NCBI GenBank assembly: GCA_035626475.1
Contig: DASPNP010000035.1
Span: 1-64,000, forward strand
Reading direction: 5' to 3'
DNA: 64,000 nt
Source: DASPKT01 sp035626475
GTDB lineage: Bacteria > Pseudomonadota > Alphaproteobacteria > Azospirillales > Azospirillaceae
A program made the position numbers and the translations under genes. The notes below the pieces were generated by a model. That model saw only the letters and a list, made by a program, of their open reading frames with translations. It was not told where the DNA came from and made no database searches. Numbering within the stretch: position 1 is the stretch's first letter; each line of letters begins with the position of its first letter. This document shows, in pieces, positions 37,001-40,765 of this stretch.

Positions 37001-37065
37001 GCCCCGATCCCGCCCCGCCGCCCGCTCCCGTCGCCGCCCCCGGCGCCGATAGCCGCACCGCCTGA
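19057..37065 (+). CDS. giant 6002-residue LEPR/DUF4347 cadherin-like surface adhesin
   Basis: Residues 21-31 carry the LEPRMMFDAAA motif seen at the N-terminus of very large secreted proteins; there is no Sec signal peptide. DUF4347 follows at ~84-250 (ILFVDAGVPGRDML, HIVSHGEPG around His138, LLYGCDVGAG). Then dozens of ~100-130-residue cadherin/VCBS-like domains, most ending in VNDAPT, cover ~265-4630; seven tandem ~111-residue units of another type cover ~4640-5427; a polyproline linker is near 5625; and an Ig-like GTPPAGTEG domain is near 5815. The C-terminus is Ala/Pro-rich with a helix FAAQLRAAGKPGLLAQGRAL (~5957-5976). No RTX nonapeptides are visible. It is followed by outer-membrane, adaptor and M50 genes on the same strand, presumably its exporter. 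Likely role: cell-surface attachment and biofilm. Confidence 0.88.
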   Translation: MSGGGKGSRTRGGKPSRRLVLEPRMMFDAAAVTTAATLADDHADAAPATAHRDAGADASRDAAPDHAAPAALAQVPAPEAPRAILFVDAGVPGRDMLTSGLAPDVELVVLDPSRDGLAQITATLAGRDGVQSVHIVSHGEPGALVLGSTRVSQSVLTANADAIAGWRDALSDGADILLYGCDVGAGEAGAAFVAQLADLTGTDVAASTDATGAAALGGDWVLELKSGAVESDLALSSAAIEAYDRLLAPQPAGGDATVTTTAGGALSITEDTGTPTDIRLTVPSRGAAVEVRILAVTGGTLTRGDGSAITLGANGTTLPLTGAGTNLLDLKFTPDANRDTAATFTYVLVDPADNAAANNSPASTATISITAVNDAPTHDGAGTVLDVAEDTAAPAGTSVADLLATLTVVDTDTGAQGGIAITGADLANGVWQYSTNSGGSWQAIGLRDDTTALLLSSDAANRVRFVPAADHNGTATLTVRAWDRTAGTSGSTHPITATGGDKAFSAATATVTQTVTPVNDRPTLDTGYTVRLAPTDEDTTPTFTVASLIAGLTANAALKDPDGTTAFGIAVTATGTSGTLSGTWEYRLDGGSPWTALGAVSAAAARLLPAAAELRYIPAADTGGEATLTFHAWDQESGTGTLDTTTGTGTSPFTAATATLSQPVTPVNDAPVIVTAAATLTERQTLTLTAAQLGITDVDSTSEQLVVRLESLPANMEITRLFGGVDVPLAVGGLFSMADLAGGQIKLRYTGAELTADASRSFTYTVRDGAGGELANQTFAITVKDVNAQVSVTSTSLTATEYLAPGDFTTITLTSSDADGNAALTTYTVKSLPSATVGKLVFDVGGTGTYTDVTVGQTFTQAQATAGRLRFVGTGAEPTGGNASASFTVDVTDGHTVLAPTTQANVAVTIAISPRNDDPSVVRNVAATVTEGGEVVITDETHLDHADPDSARNQLTYTISTAPTRGVLYLNSVRLGAGSAFQQIDIDAGRLKYVHDGVDPVTASDSFGYTLRDGSGAALPGTFTINVTPVDDAPTLRTRTVYINAANLGTDTATVTAGNLQGEDVDTAAGALVYDISAASLPPNTQFHKGGSPVLTFTQADINAGLVTLVHTGDLDFGNYTVNLTLKDATTTVNGTLTVSLTIGGGGPGNEDPTLKVNRPLVTAEGSGGTVIGTTLLQSTDPEQGAAALTYTIGTAPGHGDLYLGATKLTAGGTFTQDDLDKGQVSFTHDGTEPVGAAAGTTFTFTVTDGAGGSTGTKTFTIDFTPVNDAPTLVANGGLAVSEHDTDATDDGDAATLADQANAVLLNTGLLGSNLLQYADPDTTDPQQLVYVLVSTPGGGTVSRLTGSTWEALGVGGRFSVDEVQSGKVAYFHNPDSEPDAAADQFQVRLTDGGTLGGGGEATSGTVTINVTVAPVNDAPQASGGGFTLAEGGTHVLTTGQLGASDSDNATSALTYRLTQLPTRGTVEIDAGGGFAAVTAGQLGTAAAEFTQAMITGGKLRYIHDGTENFTDSLKFAVKDPGGLDSGAATVTVTIRPDNDAPTITVNTGIGPTQGYEGEVTTITAALLDVDDTDNTGTQVQLRITQATTVGKLFIDNGGNEVTLGVGSVFTETQLKAGLLKYRHDGNEIHADSFKFTVSDGSGDGEPTGTFAITVGAVNDSPVLTVPTAKTVDEDASLAITGISIADVDVASATMTATLTVLQGTLTVNTGVPGGVTGGQVGNNGTATVTVTGTRAEINATLAHATGLTYAGTAEYNGADTLTVTVSDGGTGQGRDPGDGGNPAILNTKNSGDTTSQQDSKTVAITVRALNDAPSATYNGGNLTGGGAATVDEDTTLSLSDITVFDPDINRNETNGTNDGLMQVTLAATSGQVWLASAAGVTGTALTTPAASIVVTGTKAALDAALSGGNVKFKGAQDYNGAASVAITVSDLANEGSGGAKTVAGTVNVTVTAVNDAPTVTLPATLTVNEDAAFTFSGADKIVLADPDSGGNLEVALSLIQAAGVGPSDANGTLKLVTTTGVTFVSGANESNAFTIKGTVTDLNAALATMQFHRTQHDYGVFTLTVSADDKGNTGTGGTLTDTEISTITVRSVNDDPALSVGATALGGTITAATFQGFTEDAAFAAVRGANGTDVLSLADVDLTETGTPAGSPDDLMTVTVSLPSANGLLRVTTLSGLTPDAISGGAADALTSFTSVTLTGSLANLNAVLAALQYQPNADFNTATPATGPNAETLRLVFNDNGNSRPDVNGQAGIAGAGAITRNIPLTVAAVNDAPTLTIATPTFSYAKANDNDALSITGLSIADVDVARGETPTTPPMEVTLDATRAESRLTLGTTTGLTFTAGANGDNSFTIRGTTANLNAALATLQYRPGEDPSTANGAADDSIAVSVNDRGNRGTGGTLTANGSIQIDNVDPVNDAPTVSGPATVTVAEDGSVALSGASLVTVADVDARSNAVQLTLSIPSGSLTLGDTTGLTLQSGANGSGTMVYTGTVTALNTALATLSYAPAANVNKLNSTDAARTLTVTLNDLGFGENNVSTGSGLTGTKTIVMDVTAVNDAPAITAPASLTPNENVANSITGVSVADIDSPDTGYTQLKLTLTATHGNISFTDAALGGATVAGAGGRTVNVTGTQAQVNTLLGTGNLLYTPDSKYSGADSIVLSLTDQGNIGAGTALTDTETISLTVSGVNDPAEVTAPASIAVNEDSSVTIGSSTFRFDDPDVVDNPMILRLAVTKGTLTLATTTGLDFGFTETANPLTGDGGTTNGAGDGTADASMTFKGTQAQINAALNGLVYTPTGNMNGADGLSYTITDLGATGTGGAKQVGGTVTIGITAVNDAPTATGSTTLAAVNEDAAAPAGATVTDLFGGNYSDATDQVTNTGGSSAQPLAGIAIVANTATAAQGIWEYSTDGGSNWTAVATTVSATNATVIPAAALLRFLPQPDFNGTPGHLDAHLSDGTGLSTGTGRNLTGLLGGTNGYSTATVRLTTSITAVNDAPQRTVATTTLAAVLEDTATASIPGATVTSLFSGTFKDTRDTVTVAVGGSGSTANSFAAIAVGANDANPATQGAWQFSTDAGGSWTALPTGIPAGKGFVLAPTDMLRFVPVADYAGTPTGLTAQLIETGGPTTTSTPGNDATYATLPASGGTGRISGTDAHTVTLNTTITAVNDAPVLGAMGGTAAYTENDPAMLVDGSVSLADVDSPDFSGGSLTVAFTANGTAADQLGIRSTGTGAGQISVSGTTVSFAGTAIGTIVQDGSNGGALKVNFTSAAATPLAAKALIEAVTFANSSDAPSDLTRSLTYTLVDGDGTANGGGDTATGTATVTVARVNDAPGFTGLGGTVAFTEDGTPVALDADASFADPELRAGDNWNGATLTVQRSGTASADDLFAASGTLSFAGGDVKIGATKIGAVTTNTGGVLVLSFDSGATNTLVDQALRQITYANANQAPPASVTLSLNLNDGNPTIDQGSGAALSGSGSVTVAITAVNDAPTRTGTATESLDDVVEDTAAPAGERVDALFQTRFADVDSAAAFAGIAVTANAATAAEGKWQWRTDGAGTWTDIATGVSNATAVVLDADAELRFLPAANYWGAPGALTVRLWDGAGGFTEGAARNITASVGGIGGFSADANTVALGVTVTPLPDTPSVTNSTTAEDTQTTTGLVVTRHATDGAEVTNFRITAITGGRLFLNDGTTEITDGSFITAAQGNAGLKFTPSPNRTAPGSFDVEASSSAGLAGISGGKATATITITAVNDAPVANPDTATHQVGAAAATGNVLTNDTDVDTGTTLTVSAMGIQDGGGGSVGSALAGKYGSVTVNANGTWSYAANAANADVMALEAGQTLQEVVTYTAADGSGGTAASTLTITITGINEAPTVSGGTPLKLAAVAEDAGLPTGAAGSLLRDAVTNIADADTGWLKGIAVTAADTTHGQFHYSTDGGATWQALAAVGADSALLLALDANTRLYFRPTADFNGDAVSALTYRAWDRTSGTAGLTADLTGAGATGGTTAFSTGVGQLTAVVSAANDAPRRSQATVTHGNSAEDSAAPLDSSVSGLFLAAFTDAIDDRTASNGSAADALAGIAVTANGSDARGAWEYQLNGSTTWTAVGARTDATALLLSADDRLRFTPAAHFNGPAPTLTAHLIDASGGAIAGGGTADLSGAGATGGGTRISDAAIRVTLQHTVTAVNDAPVASGLAVLAGIAEDSAQTDIPGDTVSNLFTARFSDATDLVSGGSGANSLAGIAITGNAATAAQGVWQWSSDGGTVWTDVGARTEATALQIRQDHKLRFVPAQDFNGDAPALTVRLIDSSATVTTGTAADLSAGGAKGGTTAVSAATVQLVTAIGSQNDRPLLTLPAAQTVAEDTGLAVPAITIADVDVADAPGDGKVQTTLAVSKGTLTLGTVTGLTFDGAAKNGEATVKVTGSLADVNAALATLTYKGAANFNGDDKVTVLVTDLGNVGTGGARTDTGEIALTVTPVNDAPVLSPASSAIAAVNEDTAAPPGATVASILGTSYTDPDSGDTSADGGPDYVSVRGIAVTGTSGIPGAWQVSYDAGGNWAALPTIGAGDALLLDGAAMLRFLPAASASGTATLTYRAWDQTNGTAAQAGTVVAVGVPGGASPFGAETGTMTATVTGVADTPALSVPGSLSTKEDTPVAMPISASVTDSDGSETLLVQVSGVPSGAVLSAGSTQGGGVWTLPAANLSGLTVTPAKDFSGSFTLTVTAISAEQGGATATSTSSVTVTVDAVADVPALTLAAAQGEEDTAIPLDLQAAIADIDKSETLSLRIAGVPADAKLSAGSRGADGVWTLAAGDLSGLTLSPAKDSDTDLTLTVTATATEPNGSTASTTGTLAVTVKAVADMPALTAPTRLVGKEGAPVALGIASALSDIDTSEALTVTITGMPDDATLSAGTRTAAGWVVAGDQLAGLTVQPAKGSDKDFTLTVTATSTEKAGGAASKVATIDIDLGAVADAPTLEIGGPADGEEDKAISLPVTALLADRDGSETLTLRFDGLPEGTTLSQGARTADGGWEIKAAGTDLSGLTLTPAKDSDADFTLTVTATAEEKDGGKATATGTIAVTVKAVADAPTLAAPETVKAKEGAATALPLTSALVDTDGSETLTLTVAGLPDGAILSAGGRQADGTWTLAASDLSGLTVSPPRGADADFTLTVTATATEKAGGTASTVATVLVDVTATAEAPNLTVSPAQGKEDTAIALTLAADLVDKDGSETLSVTISGVPEGAVLSAGTDLGGGTWELAPDQLADLTVTPAKNSDADFTLTVTATSKEKTGETATVTATLAVTVDAVPDMPTLAAPAALEGNGGVPVPLDLASALADLDTSEELTLLVSGVPSAVSLSAGTRGGDGVWTLKAASLPGLTMTADPTMTPPAGSPPGTAAFTLTVTAISAEKQGGDARTFATIPVTMRLRPFTAPDALTMNEDVRDAIGGIAMVAGTGSVGITLSVGQGTLATGAGAGSASLTLSGTPAEVNAALATLSYQGALNYNGADTLTISSGSSTASVPITVRPVNDAPTVTQPLPARTVQTGQALTAPLPAGLFQDVDLGDVVTVSVSGMPGWMGFDGTALSGTPGALDVGTVTLTVTGTDKAGASASTTLTVSVTTPPPPPPPPPPVVVVTAPAPTPAADAGPATGTAPALIVTAAPAAVAATPAGGTPAATPATATALPATTLIATGGTATAAPGPSVATATSLATSLPSSDSGAPSTRAATVAPGLSTADGTVSSGGSQAAGGIGNLSGPARQINLMVAGTITDQVLVQNASKAFQVPQNVFRHTNPNEQLVLEAKQSTGEPLPSWLRFDPSTRTFSGTPPAGTEGVLEIAVSARDSSGAEAVTQFRIQVGEDTEPGNERPAQQNRGVRGTPAEGAPGQQNGTAPDGNAPPAEGTPAEGAPAEGAPAERRADAGTETEVARAELGLAAPAEGAPPAPSEGPVVAKASFAAQLRAAGKPGLLAQGRALLDSLLGPDPAPPPAPVAAPGADSRTA
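32971..35337 (+). repeat. seven tandem ~335-bp repeats inside the adhesin gene
   Basis: Repeat units start at about 32971, 33307, 33640, 33973, 34315, 34651 and 34984. Each encodes ~111 residues beginning with an A-D-x-P-x-L pattern, followed by SETLTL in the first half, an LSAG...WTL segment, an LSGLTVSPA-like segment and a strong FTLTVTAT strand. The protein spacing is very regular while the DNA varies, so expansion is not very recent. Confidence 0.85.
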
Positions 37066-37076
37066 CATCCCCCGAG

Positions 37077-38645
37077 ATGAAGACCGACATGCCCGTCACC
37101 GCATCCCGCCGCACCTCCCCCGTGCCTGCCGCCCGGCGGACGGCCGCCCTTCTCGCCCTGGCGCTGCTGGCGGGCTGCGCGGTCAAGCCCGACCCGATCG
37201 CGCCGTCCGAGCATCTGCGGCAGGCGCAGGAGGACCGCGCCCATCTGTTCGACGGGCAGGAGCCGGTCTCCGGCCCCATCGCCATCGAGGAGGCGGTCGC
37301 CCGGGCCATCCGCTACAACCTGGACCACCGGCTGGCGCTGATGGAGCGGGCGATGCAGGACAGCCAGTTGGGCCTCGCCAACATCGACCTGCTGCCCCGG
37401 TTCGCCGCCAGCGCCGGCTACAATTTGCGCAACAACACCAACGCGTCCAGCTCGCGCTCCATCCTGTCGGGGCTGCAGTCGCTGGAGCCCTCGACCTCGC
37501 AGGACAAGGGCCGCGGCTCGGCCGACCTGACCTTCACCTGGAACATCCTGGATTTCGGCCTCAGCTACTTCCAGGCCAAGCAGCAGGCCGACCGGGTGCT
37601 GGTGACCGAGGAGCGCCGCCGCCGGGTGCTGAACAACGTGGTGCAGGAGGTGCGCGGCGCCTTTTGGCAGGCCGCGTCGGCCGAGATGCGCATGCCGGCG
37701 ATCGACGCCGTGCTGGCCGAGGCCGAGGCGGCGCTGGCCAACGCCCAGCGGGTGGAGCAGGAGAAGCTGCGGCCCCTGGTCGAGATCCTGCAGTACCAGA
37801 AGGGCCTGCTGGAGCTGACCCGGCAGCTGCGCGCGCTGAAGACCGACCTGATGCTGTCGCGGGCGCGGCTGGCCGCGCTGATGAACATCCCGCAGGACCA
37901 GCCCTTCACGCTGGTCATGCCGGCGGAGGACAGCATCCGCCCGCCCGACCTGCCCGCCGACATCGAGCGCCTGGAGCTGGTGGCGCTGTTCAACCGGCCC
38001 GAGCTGCGCGAGGAGCGCTACCAGGCCCGGATCACCCGGCAGGAGGCGCACAAGGCGCTGATCCGCATGTTCCCGGCCCTGGCGGTCACCGGCAGCCTGA
38101 ACTGGGACAGCAACTCCTTCCTGGTGAACGAGACCTGGGCCGAGGCCGGGGCACGGGCCACCTGGAACCTGATCGGCCTGCTGAGCGGCCCGAGGGGCAT
38201 GGACGTGGCCGAGGCGCAGAAGGCGGTCGGCGATATCAGGCGCAAGGCCATGACCATGGCGGTCATCACCCAGGTCAATGTCGCCTACCGCCAGTACCGC
38301 CGCTCGCAGGAGGAGTTCCAGGACGCGGTCAAGCTGGACCGGATCGAGCAGCGCATCTTCCAGACCGTCACCGCCGGCCAGAACAGCGAGGCGCGCAGCG
38401 AGCTGGACCGCATCCGCAGCAGCACCACCGCCATCGCCGCCCAGTTGCAGCGCGACCGGTCGCTGGCCGACATGCAGACGGCGCTCGGCAACATCTACGC
38501 CTCGCTGGGCGCCAATCCGGTCCCGGAGCTGCCTGCGGATGTCGATCTAAAGTCGCTTGCCGCCGCCGTCCGCACGGTCCAGGAATCCTGGGCGCGGGGC
38601 GAGATGCCGGAGCTGCCCGCGCTGGCCCCCGCTCCGGCCTCCTGA
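37077..38645 (+). CDS. TolC/NodT-family outer-membrane efflux lipoprotein
   Basis: Encodes 522 residues. The N-terminus has a lipoprotein signal (TAALLALALLAGC, lipobox LLAGC), so the mature Cys is lipidated. Two long helical, coiled-coil-rich halves follow (for example ARAIRYNLDHRLALMERAMQ, and later the second repeat with LVALFNRPELREERYQARIT), the pattern of OEP trimers that form the outer-membrane exit duct. It begins 11 nt after the adhesin stop and precedes two adaptors and the M50 fusion, so it is the outer-membrane part of this export system. ATG 37089 is an alternative start. Confidence 0.9.
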   Translation: MKTDMPVTASRRTSPVPAARRTAALLALALLAGCAVKPDPIAPSEHLRQAQEDRAHLFDGQEPVSGPIAIEEAVARAIRYNLDHRLALMERAMQDSQLGLANIDLLPRFAASAGYNLRNNTNASSSRSILSGLQSLEPSTSQDKGRGSADLTFTWNILDFGLSYFQAKQQADRVLVTEERRRRVLNNVVQEVRGAFWQAASAEMRMPAIDAVLAEAEAALANAQRVEQEKLRPLVEILQYQKGLLELTRQLRALKTDLMLSRARLAALMNIPQDQPFTLVMPAEDSIRPPDLPADIERLELVALFNRPELREERYQARITRQEAHKALIRMFPALAVTGSLNWDSNSFLVNETWAEAGARATWNLIGLLSGPRGMDVAEAQKAVGDIRRKAMTMAVITQVNVAYRQYRRSQEEFQDAVKLDRIEQRIFQTVTAGQNSEARSELDRIRSSTTAIAAQLQRDRSLADMQTALGNIYASLGANPVPELPADVDLKSLAAAVRTVQESWARGEMPELPALAPAPAS

Positions 38646-38654
38646 CGGGAACCT

Positions 38655-39404
38655 ATGCGCCGCCTCGCCTGTCTCCTGCCCCTGCTGCTCGCGGCCGGCG
38701 CCGCCATGGCCCAGACCGTTCCCACCCCGGCCCTGCCGCCGACGGCGCCGGAGATCCGGGCGCAGCTGGTGCCCAAGCGCGGCGCCGTGCTGTCGGCTGG
38801 CATGGCGGCCCGGGTGGAGCAGCTGCCGCTGCGCGACGGCGACCGGTTCGACGCCGGCGCCGTGCTGGCCGCCTTCGACTGCAAGGTGGAGCAGAGCCGC
38901 GTCGCCCGGGCCCGCGCCATGCGCGACAAGGCCCGCAAGGTGTTCGAGACCAGCGACCGCCTCTCCAAGATGGACAGCGCCAGCGGACTTGAGCTGGACG
39001 TCGCCGCGGCCGAGCTGAAGCAGGCCGAGGCCGAGCTGGCGCTGGAAGAGGCGGTGGTGGAGCGCTGCGTCATCAAGGCCCCCTTCCCCGGCCGCGTCGC
39101 GGCCCTGCCGGTCAGGCGCTACCAGTTCGTCGCCGAAGGCCAGCCGGTCATCGAGGTGCTGGACGACCGCGAGCTGGAGGTGGAGATGATCGTGCCGTCA
39201 CGCTGGCTCTCCTTCGTCCGCCAGGATCATCGTTTCGGTATCGAAATTAATGAGACCGGGCGCAGCTACCAGGCCAAGGTCACGCGCGTCTCGGGCAAGG
39301 TCGACCCGGTCAGCCAGTCGCTCCGCCTCTACGGCGCCATCGAGGGCGACCATCCCGAGCTGATGGCCGGGATGAGTGGCCGGGTCGCCATGAGCCCGCC
39401 ATGA
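38655..39404 (+). CDS. periplasmic adaptor protein (HlyD/RND-MFP type)
   Basis: Encodes 249 residues with a cleavable signal peptide (LACLLPLLLAAGAAMAQ). The compact adaptor has a short lipoyl half-motif (RDGDRFDAGAVLAAFDCKVE), a helical hairpin (~70-130), the second lipoyl half (VIKAPFPGRVAALPV) and a beta-barrel (VEMIVPSRWLSFV...). It is shorter than ordinary adaptors and has no membrane anchor, so it probably bridges between the TolC-like duct and the anchored adaptors. Its stop overlaps the next ATG as ATGA, indicating coupled translation. Confidence 0.88.
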   Translation: MRRLACLLPLLLAAGAAMAQTVPTPALPPTAPEIRAQLVPKRGAVLSAGMAARVEQLPLRDGDRFDAGAVLAAFDCKVEQSRVARARAMRDKARKVFETSDRLSKMDSASGLELDVAAAELKQAEAELALEEAVVERCVIKAPFPGRVAALPVRRYQFVAEGQPVIEVLDDRELEVEMIVPSRWLSFVRQDHRFGIEINETGRSYQAKVTRVSGKVDPVSQSLRLYGAIEGDHPELMAGMSGRVAMSPP

Positions 39405-40765
39405 CCATCCTCCAGGAGCGCCCGGCCGCCGACGGGCTGAACCGCCAGCTTCTGCGCATGAGCCTGCTGCTGCAGCTGGAGGGCCGCGCCCGGCGCGCCG
39501 CGACGCTGGAGGAGCTGGGCTTCGTCATCGTCAACGAGACGCACGGGCTGACGCCCTACCAGCAGGCGGTGCTGTGGCTGCCGGAAGCGGGCGGCAAGGC
39601 GGCGGGCAAGGTGGCCGCCGTCTCCGGCGTGGCAATGCCCGACCGCCAGGGGCCCTATTTGAGCTGGCTGGAGCGGGCGGTGACCGCCCTGGGCATGCCT
39701 GCCGAGATGCGTACCGCCACCGCCGCCGACCTACCGCCCGAGCTTGCCGCTGGCTGGGCCGAATGGCTGCCGGGCTGCCTGCTGCTGATCCCGCTGCCGG
39801 GGGCGCGCGGCGCCCCGGGCGGGCTGCTGCTGCTGGCCCGGGCCGAACCGCTGAATGATGCCGAGAAGCCGCTGCTGGCCCAGCTGGGCGACGCCTACGG
39901 CCATGCGCTGGCGGGCTTCCAGTCGGCGCGACCGGCCTGGGTGGAGCGGCTGCGGGCTCGGCGCGGCCGCATCGCCATCGGCGCCTCATTGGCGCTGCTG
40001 CTGGTCGCCGCTTTCCCCGTCCGCCAGACCGTGCTGGCCCCGGCCGAGGTGGTGGCGCTGGACCCGACGCTGGTGCGGGCACCCGTCGAGGGCGTGGTCG
40101 AGCGGTTGCTGGTGCTGCCGAACGACCCCGTCACCCGCGACCAGCCGCTGGTGGCGCTGGACCCGACCCGCCTGCGCAGCCGGCTGGAAGTGGCGCGCAA
40201 GGCCCTGACCGTCGCCGAGGCCGAGTACCGGCAGGCGGCACAGCAGGCCTTCGCCGATGCCCGCGCCAACACCCAGTTGGCCGCTTTGCAGGGAAAGCTG
40301 GAGCAGCAGAAGGCCGAACTGGACTATCTGGTGGCGCTGGAGCAGCGCCTGACCGTGACCGCGCCGCATGACGGCGTCGCCCTGTTCGACGATGCCGGCG
40401 ACTGGGCCGGCCGCCCGGTGGCGCTGGGCGAGCGGATCATGCTGGTGGCCGACCCGGGGAAAGCGGAGCTGGAGGTCTGGATGCCCGTATCGGACGCGGT
40501 GGACATCGCCCCCGGCGCACCGGTCAGCCTGTTCCTGAACACCGCCCCCGGCCGGCCGCTGGCGGGGACGGTCACGCGCATCGGCTACCGGGCGCAGGTG
40601 ACACCGCAGGGCGTGCTGGCCTACCGGGTGAAGGCGGCCTTGGAGGGCGCGCCGCCGCGCATAGGGCTGCGCGGCACCGCCAAGCTCTATGGCGACCGGG
40701 CGCCGCTGGGCCTGTTCCTGCTGCGCCGGCCGCTGGGGGTGCTGCGGCAATGGCTGGGCTCCTGA
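39401..40765 (+). CDS. membrane-anchored HlyD-type adaptor with a cytosolic GAF-like domain
   Basis: Encodes 454 residues. Residues ~1-180 are soluble and look GAF-like (LEELGFVIVNETHGLTPYQQAVLW ... GCLLLIPLPGARGAPGGLLLLAR). A single TM (~190-210, IAIGASLALLLVAAFPV) follows, then a HlyD region: lipoyl half (VRAPVEGVVERLLVLPND), coiled-coil hairpin (~255-310), second half (VTAPHDGVALFDD) and beta-barrel (MPVSDAVDIAPGAPVSLFL). This topology puts the N-terminal domain in the cytosol and the adaptor in the periplasm. An internal sensor or substrate-docking domain on an adaptor is unusual. It overlaps the next gene by 16 nt. Confidence 0.82.
   Translation: MTILQERPAADGLNRQLLRMSLLLQLEGRARRAATLEELGFVIVNETHGLTPYQQAVLWLPEAGGKAAGKVAAVSGVAMPDRQGPYLSWLERAVTALGMPAEMRTATAADLPPELAAGWAEWLPGCLLLIPLPGARGAPGGLLLLARAEPLNDAEKPLLAQLGDAYGHALAGFQSARPAWVERLRARRGRIAIGASLALLLVAAFPVRQTVLAPAEVVALDPTLVRAPVEGVVERLLVLPNDPVTRDQPLVALDPTRLRSRLEVARKALTVAEAEYRQAAQQAFADARANTQLAALQGKLEQQKAELDYLVALEQRLTVTAPHDGVALFDDAGDWAGRPVALGERIMLVADPGKAELEVWMPVSDAVDIAPGAPVSLFLNTAPGRPLAGTVTRIGYRAQVTPQGVLAYRVKAALEGAPPRIGLRGTAKLYGDRAPLGLFLLRRPLGVLRQWLGS

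Noticed and set aside
19057..37065. Classical type 1 secretion (RTX) or LapA/LapG adhesin
   Set aside because: No GGxGxD nonapeptides, no RTX C-terminal signal, no clear TAAG retention site and no LapD/LapG or ABC transporter genes nearby.
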